A stretch of 64,000 nt of DNA from Flavobacteriales bacterium (lineage in GTDB: Bacteria; Bacteroidota; Bacteroidia; Flavobacteriales_F; PHOS-HE28), in contig JADJXH010000003.1 in assembly GCA_016715895.1 (NCBI GenBank), positions 1,240,001 to 1,304,000 on the forward strand. The letters are read 5' to 3'. The notes under the pieces were generated by a model. The model saw only the letters and a program-made list of their open reading frames with translations. It was not told the origin of the DNA and searched no databases. This document shows positions 53,237 through 61,079 of this stretch, piece by piece. Numbering within the stretch: the stretch's first letter is position 1; each line of letters begins with the position of its first letter. Position numbers and translations under genes: made by a program.

Positions 53237-56200
53237 ATGGCACACTCTGCACTCCTTCCCCGACCGGTGCTCCGGTCCTTGCGGTCGCTGCTGGCGATCG
53301 CCGCGTGGCTGCTGCCCACCTGGTGGGCGGCGGCGCAGGTCGCACAGACCTTCAACACCTCCGGCAGTTTCATCCCACCCGCCGGGGTCACCCAGGTGGT
53401 GGTGGAATGCTGGGGCGGTGGCGGCCGCGGTGGCACGCGCACCTCGAACGGCCAGGGCGGCGGCGGCGGCGGCGGGGCTTACTCCCGCGCCCTGGTGCCG
53501 GTGAACCCCGGCACCCCGTACACGGTGAACGTCGGCGAGGGCAGCACCTCGACCGCAGCGGGTGGCGACTCATGGTTCGGCACAGCCGGCACGGTGATGG
53601 CCCAGGGCGGCAACAGCGCCGGCAACAACAGCACCACCGGCGCGACGGGTGGCACGGCCGCGGGCTCCGTGGGCACGGTCAAGTTCAGCGGTGGCACCGG
53701 GGCGAACGGTGGCTCGATCTTTATCACTCGCTGGGGCGGGGGTGGCGGATCCAGCGCCGGCTACGCCGGGGACGGTACGAACGGCCTGTTCAGCACGGCC
53801 GGCACGGCGCCCACGGGCGGCGGTAACGGTGGCAACGGTGCCACGAGCCAGGGCAACGGAACGGCCGGCACGGCCCCCGGTGGCGGCGGCGGCGGTGCGA
53901 TCCGCACCAGCAGCGGCACCCGGACCGGTGGGGCGGGCGGCGACGGCCAGGTGATCGTGACCTACTACGAGGGCGGCACCTGCATCAGCGGCGCCGATGC
54001 CTTCAACAACATCCCGGACAACGCCTGCGGAAGCGGCACGTACATGCATGCCCCGGTGCGCGTGACCGGCCTGCCCACGACCTTGGGCACGGCCCCGGGC
54101 AACGCCCGCCTGGCCAGCGTGGAGCTCATCGTGGCCCACACGTACAACAGCGACCTCCGCATCACCCTCACCTCGCCGGCCGGCACCACGCGCAACCTGG
54201 TGCTGAACCGCTTCGGCAGTGGCGACAACCTTGGGAACCCGGGCGCCTGCCCCGGCACGGTGCTCACCCTCACCGACGGCGCCACGGCCCTGGTGAACAC
54301 CACCACCAGCAACGTGGCGGGCACCTTCGCTCCGGAGCAGACCCTGGCCGGCTTCACCGGCGATCCCAACGGGGCCTGGGTGCTGAACATCTGCGACAAC
54401 GCCAACCTCGATGTGGGGCGCCTGGTGATGGCCCGGTTGAACTTCTGCACCGTGCCGCTGATCACCAGCTTCGGTTCCAACGGCCCGATCTGCGCCGGGG
54501 AGACCCTGGACCTGACCTCGGCCGCCACGGGTGATGCGCCGCTGGCCTACACCTGGTCCGGCACCGGCACCTTCGCCCCCAACAACACCAGCGCCAACGT
54601 ATCCGTGACCGGTGCGGCCACGGGCAACTACACGGTGACGGTGAGCAACGCCTGCGGCTCGGCGCAGCAGGTGATCCCGGTGACGGTGAACCCGCTGCCC
54701 GCGATGAGCTGCCCGGCCAACATCACCGGTGTATGCAGCGCGGACGCACCCTTCGCCCTCAGCGGAGCGACCCCGCTCGGTGGTACCTACACCGGCCCAG
54801 GCGTGAGCGGTGGCAGCTTTGATCCTACGGCCGCCGGAGCGGGCACGCACACCATCACCTACAGCTACACGGATGGCAACTCCTGCACGAACAGCTGCAC
54901 CTTCACGATCGATGTGACCCTGGCCACCACCTGGTACAGCGACCTGGCGGACGGCGACGGCCTGGGCGATCCCAACAGCCCGCTGCTGGCCTGCAGCCAG
55001 CCCGTGGGCTACGTGGCGGACAACACCGACGGGTGCCCGGCGGTGAGCGGTACGGTGGGCGACGCGTGCAACGACGGCAACCCCTTCACCACGGGCGACG
55101 TGCTCAACGGCAGCTGCGTGTGCGCCGGCACCCCGGCCCCCTGCACCACCTGGAACCTGGCCATCACCACGGACGCCAACGGTGCGGATGTGAGCTGGCA
55201 GCTGAAGGACGCCAACAGCCCCTTCATCCTGGCCAGCGGCAGCGGCCTGCCGGACAACCTCACGGTGAACAGCTCCTTCTGCGTGCCGGTGGGCGCGTGC
55301 TTCGAGCTGACGGTGAACGACGCCGGAGGCAACGGCATCGCCGGTGGCGGCTGGGTGCTCACCGACGACCAGGGTGAACGCGTGATCGACAACACGGGCA
55401 ATGGCGGTTGCTTCGGCAGCAGCAGCACCTCGGTGAGCGAGAGCATCTGCAACGCCGTGGGCACGGACATGCTGATGTTCAGCGATTGTGACAAAGAGGA
55501 CCACCAGCCCAATGGCAACGTGTTCGCCAGCGAGAACCCGGCGGTGAGCGCCGAATGGGGCATCGGAAACCCGTCGGACGACGGCTACCAGTTCTGGTTC
55601 TACGACCCCTGTGGCGGATACAGCCGCCGGATCTTCCGCAGCCACGCCACCAGCGGCGGTTTCGGTCCGGCCAACGCCATCCGCGCCACCAAGCTGGCCC
55701 TGGCCTCCATCGTCACCAACCCGCTGCCCCAGAACACGCTGCTGAACGTGCGGGTGCGCAGCCGGGTGAACGGGGTGGACAGCGACTGGGGACCGGCCTG
55801 CCGCTTCCGGATCGCCACGGCGGCCTGTCCGCAGACCAAGCTGATCGACACGCCGAACCACATCAACTACAGCTGCGACGTGACGCGCACCTTCGGCGGC
55901 AGCGACAAGGTGAGCTGCTTCCCGGTGGCGGGTGCCAACAAGTACCGCTTCCGCTTCGAGAACATCGGCGAAGGCTACCTGCGCAACGTGACCAGCAACA
56001 GCGCCACGCTGGTGCTCAACTGGCTGACCCTTCCGCTGCAGAACGGCGTGAGCTACGACGTGCAGGCGCAGGCCAGTTTCGACGGCGGCCTCACCTACTG
56101 CCCGCTAGGCGCCACGTGTGTGGTGACGATCCTGAACGTGCCGGCCCAGGGCGGCCAGCGTGCGCTGGAGGTCACCGCCGGGGTGGACGAGCTCGCGTTG

Positions 56201-56446
56201 TGGCCGAACCCCACGGCGGACGGCGCCTTCGACCTGCGCTGGAGCGGCCTGCCCGAGGAAGTGAGCACGGTGGAACTCGCGGTGATCGACCTGAGCGGTC
56301 GCGTGATGCTGCAGCAGCAGCTGCCTGCGGCCGACGGTCTGCTCGCCGCCCGGATCACTCCTGACGCGGCGCTCACCAGCGGGTTGTACTTCGTCCGCCT
56401 CACCGCCGGTGAACTTCAACGCACCGAACGCCTCGTGGTGCGCTGA
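53237..56446 (+). CDS. T9SS type A protein with glycine-rich domain and P-domain, 1069 aa
   Basis: Signal peptide ~1-33 (MAHSALLPRP... AAAQ). Residues ~38-245 form a glycine-rich domain (VVVECWGGGGRGG, many GGG runs, QVIVTYYEG) of the kind seen in phage tail adhesins and bacterial surface proteins. A P-domain (~255-406; SDLRITLTSPAGT and FGSGDNLG) precedes Ig/PKD-like repeats (~407-563) and a Cys-rich GDGLGDPNSP/CNDGNPFTTGDV segment (~564-635). The GDGL-type domain here has the variant NDAGGNGI (~637-738). Tandem stalk modules (~740-861 and ~878-965, second with FGGSDKV) and the type A CTD (~982-1069, LWPNPTADGAFDL) end the protein. The ATG at 53237 is preferred over 53189, which would lie upstream of the proposed -7 element's end. 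Confidence 0.87.
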   Translation: MAHSALLPRPVLRSLRSLLAIAAWLLPTWWAAAQVAQTFNTSGSFIPPAGVTQVVVECWGGGGRGGTRTSNGQGGGGGGGAYSRALVPVNPGTPYTVNVGEGSTSTAAGGDSWFGTAGTVMAQGGNSAGNNSTTGATGGTAAGSVGTVKFSGGTGANGGSIFITRWGGGGGSSAGYAGDGTNGLFSTAGTAPTGGGNGGNGATSQGNGTAGTAPGGGGGGAIRTSSGTRTGGAGGDGQVIVTYYEGGTCISGADAFNNIPDNACGSGTYMHAPVRVTGLPTTLGTAPGNARLASVELIVAHTYNSDLRITLTSPAGTTRNLVLNRFGSGDNLGNPGACPGTVLTLTDGATALVNTTTSNVAGTFAPEQTLAGFTGDPNGAWVLNICDNANLDVGRLVMARLNFCTVPLITSFGSNGPICAGETLDLTSAATGDAPLAYTWSGTGTFAPNNTSANVSVTGAATGNYTVTVSNACGSAQQVIPVTVNPLPAMSCPANITGVCSADAPFALSGATPLGGTYTGPGVSGGSFDPTAAGAGTHTITYSYTDGNSCTNSCTFTIDVTLATTWYSDLADGDGLGDPNSPLLACSQPVGYVADNTDGCPAVSGTVGDACNDGNPFTTGDVLNGSCVCAGTPAPCTTWNLAITTDANGADVSWQLKDANSPFILASGSGLPDNLTVNSSFCVPVGACFELTVNDAGGNGIAGGGWVLTDDQGERVIDNTGNGGCFGSSSTSVSESICNAVGTDMLMFSDCDKEDHQPNGNVFASENPAVSAEWGIGNPSDDGYQFWFYDPCGGYSRRIFRSHATSGGFGPANAIRATKLALASIVTNPLPQNTLLNVRVRSRVNGVDSDWGPACRFRIATAACPQTKLIDTPNHINYSCDVTRTFGGSDKVSCFPVAGANKYRFRFENIGEGYLRNVTSNSATLVLNWLTLPLQNGVSYDVQAQASFDGGLTYCPLGATCVVTILNVPAQGGQRALEVTAGVDELALWPNPTADGAFDLRWSGLPEEVSTVELAVIDLSGRVMLQQQLPAADGLLAARITPDAALTSGLYFVRLTAGELQRTERLVVR

Positions 56447-56468
56447 GCAGCGGACCACCGATCAGCGG

Positions 56469-56493
56469 GAGCCCCGGCCGATGGCCGGGGCTC
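56469..56493 (+). terminator. Terminator of the 1069-aa gene
   Basis: An 11-bp perfect stem (GAGCCCCGGCC / GGCCGGGGCTC) with loop GAT, 22 bp after the stop, followed by TTCG. Confidence 0.82.
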
Positions 56494-56616
56494 TTCGCGT
56501 TTCCACGGCGCATGAGGGGTCGAAACCCATGCAGGGTCGTCGGCGTAGAAGGCCTGCCCGGAGGACCCATGCCTGTTCGGCAACAACGGCCACCGGACCA
56601 CGCAAACCCGCCTGCC

Positions 56617-59600
56617 ATGGCACACATTCTCCCCGTCCGAACTCGGTCGCATCGTCGCTTGCGCCCTGCCCTGCTGCCGGCCATCCTATGGGTGGCCTGC
56701 ATCCCGTTGAACCTGGCGGCCCAGGTGTCCACGAGCTACACCTTCAGCCAATCGGCCGGAAGCTACACGGAGATCACCGGAGGCACCCAGTTGTTCGGCG
56801 GGTTTTTCGGGTCGTACGACAACCAGGTCTCCAGCGCGCAGACCATCCCCGGCTTCAACTACGCCGGCACGGTGTACACCGAGATGTATGTGTCGGCGAA
56901 CGGCTTCATCACCTTCGGATCGGCGCCCTCCGGAACGAACTTCACACCGTTGAGCAGCGGTGAGGGCTACTCGGGTGCGATCAGCGCGTTCGGCGCCGAT
57001 ATCGAGCACAGCACGGCGAGCTTCACGCGCACGGTCCGTTGGGAACAGATCGGCAATGAGGTCATCGTGCAGTGGAAGAGCGCGCGCAGGCAGAACGAGA
57101 ACGAGAACTTCGACTTCCAGATCCGGTTGAACACCAGCACCAACGCGATCGTGATGGTGTACGGTCCGCGCAGCACGCCGGACAACGCGACGACGAACCA
57201 GCCGCAGGTGGGTCTGCGCGGGGCGAACAACCTGCTCCTGAGCAACTTGAACAACCGGCGCGTGGGGACAGGAACGGAGAACTGGGACACCAGCCTTCCC
57301 GGCAACGCGTTCAACAACACCATGCGCTACACCAGTTCGGGAAGTCCGGACAAGGTGTGGACCAGCGGGCTCACCTATACCTGGTCGCCCTGCGCGGGAC
57401 CGACGGTGAGCGTCACCCCTTCCGCCCCCTCCTACTGCCCGGGCGGCAGTGTGGCCCTTACGGCCTCCGGTGCGACCGACTACACGTGGTCACCCGCCAC
57501 GGGCCTGAGCGCTACCACGGGAGCCAACGTCACGGCCAACCCGTCCTCCACCACGGCTTACACCATCAGCGGCCTGAACAGCGGGTGCCCATTCCCGGGC
57601 ACGGCGAACGTGACGGTGACCGTGCTGGACGGCCCGACCGGGGTGAGTGCCAACAGCTCAGCGGGCAGCGCCTGTGTGAACGGCACGGTGGACCTGACGG
57701 CGACCGGCAGCTTCCCCGGCAGCATCCTGAGCCAGGACTTCAACAGCGGAGCCGGCGGTTGGACCACGACGAACAGCTCCACCGGTGGCAATCCGTCCGA
57801 TGCGGCCTGGACGCTGCGGCCGGACAACTACTTCTACAATGCCAGCGGCGGTACGGACCCCACGTTCAGCAGCAACGACGACAGCCAGTTCTTCCTGAGC
57901 AACAGCGATGACCAGGGGAGCGGCAGCACCACGGCCACCACCCTGGTCTCCCCCGCCTTCAGCTTGGTGGGCTATACCACGGCGAGCCTGAGCTATTTCC
58001 ACCACTACCGCTACAACTCCGGCACCTCGGACCGGGCCTATGTGGAGGCCTCCACCGATGGCATCAATTTCACACCATTGGTGACCTACAGCTCGACCCA
58101 GGGCGCCGTGGACGGGTTCGTGCAGGACACCCAGAGCCTGGACGCCTATGCCGGTCAACCGGTCGTGTACATCCGTTTCCGCTACGCGGCCACCTACGAC
58201 TGGTGGTGGGCGGTGGACAACGTGAGCATCACGGGGGTGGGCAGTGCGCCCCTGACCTGGTCGTGGACCTCCACGCCCAGCGGCTACACCTCCGGCACGC
58301 AGAACCCGACCGGTGTGGTGGTGGACCAGAGCCGCACCTACACGGTGACGGCCACGGCCCCGAACGGGTGCTTCGCACAGGCGACCACCGGCACGGTGAC
58401 GGCCGTGACGCCGCCCAATGCGGGCACCAACGGCACGGTGACCGTGTGCAGCAACGACGCTCCCGTCAGCCTCCTGGCCCAACTCGGCGGCACGCCTGAC
58501 GGAGGCGGCACCTGGAGCGGTCCGAGCGCGGTGGCGGGTGGCAACTACGACCCGGCCACGATGGACCCCGGGGTGTACACCTACACGGTGAGCGCCCTGC
58601 CCTGCACGGACGCACAGGCCACGGTGACGGTGACGGAGAACACGGCCACCACCTGGTACGCGGATGCGGACGGCGACGGCCTCGGCGATCCGGGCATGTC
58701 GCAGCTGGCCTGCTCGCAACCAGTGGGCTACGTGGCCGACAACACGGACAACTGCCCGGCCACGCCCGGTGTGATCGGCAGCGCCTGCAACGACGGCAAC
58801 GACTGCACCATCAACGATGTGATCGATGGATCCTGCACCTGCGCGGGCACCTTCCAGGACACTGACGGTGACTCGGTCTGCGATGCGAACGACAACTGCC
58901 CGTCGGTACCGGGCCAGATCGGCAGCCCGTGCGATGACAACAACGATTGCACGCTCAACGACGTGCTCGACGGCTCGTGCAACTGCGCAGGCACCTACAC
59001 GGACACCGATGGCGATGGCACGTGCGATGGCGAGGACGGTTGCCCCACGGATCCGAACAAGACCTGGGAGGGCATTTGCGGCTGCGGCAATCCCGATGTG
59101 GACAGCGATGGCGACACGGTGATGGACTGCCTGGACGGCTGTCCGAACGACCCCAACAAGTTCGCGCCCGGCATCTGCGGCTGCGGCACGCCGGACAGCG
59201 ACACCGATGGGGACGGTACGGCCGACTGCAACGACCTGTGCCCGATGGACCCGAACAAGACCGCCCCGGGCAGCTGCGGCTGCGGTCAGGCGGAGCCGGG
59301 CTCGGCCTGCGATGACGGCAACCCCAACACCGGCAACGATGTGGTGAACGCCAGCTGCCAGTGCGTGGGCCAGCCGCTGGACTGCGCGGGCACGCCGGGT
59401 GGTGCGGCCCTGCCGGGCACCGCCTGCGACGACAGCGATGCGAACACGGTGAACGACGTGTACGATGCGAACTGCACCTGTGCGGGAACGCCAACGGGCC
59501 AGACCGTCGGCCTCACCCTGAACACCGATGCCCACGGCAACCAGACCAGCTGGGAGATCATCCCGCAGGGCGGCGGAGCACCCCTGTGCAGCGGTTCGGG

Positions 59601-60816
59601 CTATGCGAACAACGCCACGGTGCCCTTGAGCTGCCCGCTGCCCGACGGGTGCTATGAGCTCCGCGTGATGGACAGCTTCGGCGACGGCATGACCACGGGT
59701 GGTTATGTCCTGCGCGACGGCCACGCCCAGCGCATCATCGACAACCACAATGATGGGGCCTTCGGATCGGAGAGCCGGATCGCGAACAACGGTGGGTTCT
59801 GCCTGCCGCTGGGCAACGATCGCATCCGCCCGAGCCGCTGCGACCTGGAGACCCTGCTGCCCACGGATTGGATCGCCGCCGAGGAGAACCCCGCCGTGAG
59901 CGCCCAGTTCGGCGTGGGCAACCAGGCCGACGACGGCTACCAGTTCTGGTTCTTCAACCCCGACGGTGGATACAGCCGCCGGGTGCTGATGACGCACGCC
60001 ACCAACAACTACCTCTTCCCCTGGGGCCCCGGCCGCTGCAGCTACCTGCGCCTGAGCAACCTCACCACCTCGCCGCTGCCGCACAACCAGCTCCTGAACG
60101 TGCGGGTGCGCAGCATGGTGAACGGGGTGTACACCGCCTTCGGTCCGGCCTGCCGCCTGAAGATCGATCTGGTGAACCAGTGCCCGGCCACCCAGCTGGT
60201 GGACGACATCAACAGCAGCCTGCACTCCTGCGGCATCACCAACGTGGTGCTCGACGGATCGCAGTACATCCACACGGCGTACGTGGCCAATGTGGTGACC
60301 TACCAGTGGGAGTTCGATGACATCAACAGCGCCTACCTGCGCCGGACCACCAGCAGCGGCAGCGCCCTGCGCCTGAGCGCGTGGGCCACCCTGCCCCTGC
60401 AGTACAACACCACCTACAGCGTGCGGGTGCGGGTGAGCTACGACGGCGGGGCGAACTACTGCCCCTGGGGCACGGCATGCACCATCACCACGGCCCCGGT
60501 GCCTCCGGGCCAGGGTCAAGGCCGCGGCGTCACCGCCGTGATCGAAAGCCCGGTGACCGAATTCCGCCTGTGGCCGAACCCGAACCGGGGTGATGTGGTG
60601 AACGTGCTGGCCGATGGGCTTCCGATGGGAACCACCACGGCCGACCTCTCGATCATCGACCTCTTCGGCAAGCAGGTGCACAACGGGCAGGTGCCCGTGG
60701 CCGATGGGACGGTACGACAGGTGATCGACCTCAGCGGCCGCGCCGCATCGGGTGTCTACCTGGTGGTGCTGCGCACCGGCGAGCACGAACGCATTCAGCG
60801 GTTGGTGATCGAATAG
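56617..60816 (+). CDS. T9SS type A protein with thrombospondin-3-like repeats, 1399 aa
   Basis: Signal peptide ~1-35. The N-terminal beta domain (~37-260; MYVSANGFITFGS, VRWEQIGNEVIVQWKSA) resembles domains that open other Flavobacteriales exported proteins. Ig-like domains flank a choice-of-anchor J/MAM-like domain (~368-545; YDWWWAVDNVSITG). Residues ~690-890 are Ca-binding thrombospondin type 3-like repeats (DTDGDSVCDANDNCP, DTDGDGTCDGEDGCP, DSDGDTVMDCLDGCP). A Cys repeat (CDDSDANTVNDVYDANC) follows. The DSFGDGMT domain (~967-1070), tandem stalk modules (~1067-1183 and ~1204-1292) and the type A CTD (~1315-1399, LWPNPNRGDVVNV) complete it. The second stalk module lacks FGGSDKV and has LDGSQYI instead. 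The start MAHILPVRTRS is like that of the previous gene. Confidence 0.88.
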   Translation: MAHILPVRTRSHRRLRPALLPAILWVACIPLNLAAQVSTSYTFSQSAGSYTEITGGTQLFGGFFGSYDNQVSSAQTIPGFNYAGTVYTEMYVSANGFITFGSAPSGTNFTPLSSGEGYSGAISAFGADIEHSTASFTRTVRWEQIGNEVIVQWKSARRQNENENFDFQIRLNTSTNAIVMVYGPRSTPDNATTNQPQVGLRGANNLLLSNLNNRRVGTGTENWDTSLPGNAFNNTMRYTSSGSPDKVWTSGLTYTWSPCAGPTVSVTPSAPSYCPGGSVALTASGATDYTWSPATGLSATTGANVTANPSSTTAYTISGLNSGCPFPGTANVTVTVLDGPTGVSANSSAGSACVNGTVDLTATGSFPGSILSQDFNSGAGGWTTTNSSTGGNPSDAAWTLRPDNYFYNASGGTDPTFSSNDDSQFFLSNSDDQGSGSTTATTLVSPAFSLVGYTTASLSYFHHYRYNSGTSDRAYVEASTDGINFTPLVTYSSTQGAVDGFVQDTQSLDAYAGQPVVYIRFRYAATYDWWWAVDNVSITGVGSAPLTWSWTSTPSGYTSGTQNPTGVVVDQSRTYTVTATAPNGCFAQATTGTVTAVTPPNAGTNGTVTVCSNDAPVSLLAQLGGTPDGGGTWSGPSAVAGGNYDPATMDPGVYTYTVSALPCTDAQATVTVTENTATTWYADADGDGLGDPGMSQLACSQPVGYVADNTDNCPATPGVIGSACNDGNDCTINDVIDGSCTCAGTFQDTDGDSVCDANDNCPSVPGQIGSPCDDNNDCTLNDVLDGSCNCAGTYTDTDGDGTCDGEDGCPTDPNKTWEGICGCGNPDVDSDGDTVMDCLDGCPNDPNKFAPGICGCGTPDSDTDGDGTADCNDLCPMDPNKTAPGSCGCGQAEPGSACDDGNPNTGNDVVNASCQCVGQPLDCAGTPGGAALPGTACDDSDANTVNDVYDANCTCAGTPTGQTVGLTLNTDAHGNQTSWEIIPQGGGAPLCSGSGYANNATVPLSCPLPDGCYELRVMDSFGDGMTTGGYVLRDGHAQRIIDNHNDGAFGSESRIANNGGFCLPLGNDRIRPSRCDLETLLPTDWIAAEENPAVSAQFGVGNQADDGYQFWFFNPDGGYSRRVLMTHATNNYLFPWGPGRCSYLRLSNLTTSPLPHNQLLNVRVRSMVNGVYTAFGPACRLKIDLVNQCPATQLVDDINSSLHSCGITNVVLDGSQYIHTAYVANVVTYQWEFDDINSAYLRRTTSSGSALRLSAWATLPLQYNTTYSVRVRVSYDGGANYCPWGTACTITTAPVPPGQGQGRGVTAVIESPVTEFRLWPNPNRGDVVNVLADGLPMGTTTADLSIIDLFGKQVHNGQVPVADGTVRQVIDLSGRAASGVYLVVLRTGEHERIQRLVIE

Positions 60817-60838
60817 CGCGAAAGCGGACCTTGCACCG

Positions 60839-60876
60839 GAGCCCCGGCCGACCTGCATCAGCAGGGGCCGGGGCTT
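60839..60876 (+). terminator. Terminator of the 1399-aa gene
   Basis: An extended hairpin with outer arms GAGCCCCGGCC and GGCCGGGGCTT and an inner stem CCTGC/GCAGG with loop ATCA, 22 bp after the stop. Confidence 0.8.
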
Positions 60877-60919
60877 CGTGCGTTCCGGGACGGACGGGCG
60901 GCCCATCGCGCGCATGGAA

Positions 60920-60935
60920 TCATTGGAACCAATGA
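60920..60935 (+). promoter_or_regulatory. Inverted repeat upstream of the propeller gene
   Basis: TCATTGG and CCAATGA (7-bp perfect arms, AA spacer). A -7-like TAACCTTG follows at 60958-60965, 115 bp before the ATG at 61080. It could be an operator. Confidence 0.35.
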
Positions 60936-61079
60936 GCCCGCGGAACGGAGCGCCGGATAACCTTGCGACACACGGTCAGGCATCGACAGGGCCTCGAAGT
61001 GGGCGCTCGCCGATCTTGACCATGCACCAACGCGGACATGTGTTCATCCATCCCCCGGACCGGCCACGCGGCGCAGCCC

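Noticed and set aside
48805..54455. P-domains as a sign of a secreted subtilisin-like protease
   Set aside because: No Asp/His/Ser catalytic motifs of subtilases were found in either protein; the P-domains stand alone.
32916..60915. Very long open frames on the minus strand opposite the giant genes (for example 32916-36785, 38558-42265, 48619-52536, 57658-60915)
   Set aside because: They mirror GC-rich plus-strand codons, give Arg/His/Ala/Val-rich low-information proteins without signal peptides or domains, and cross real gene boundaries and terminators.
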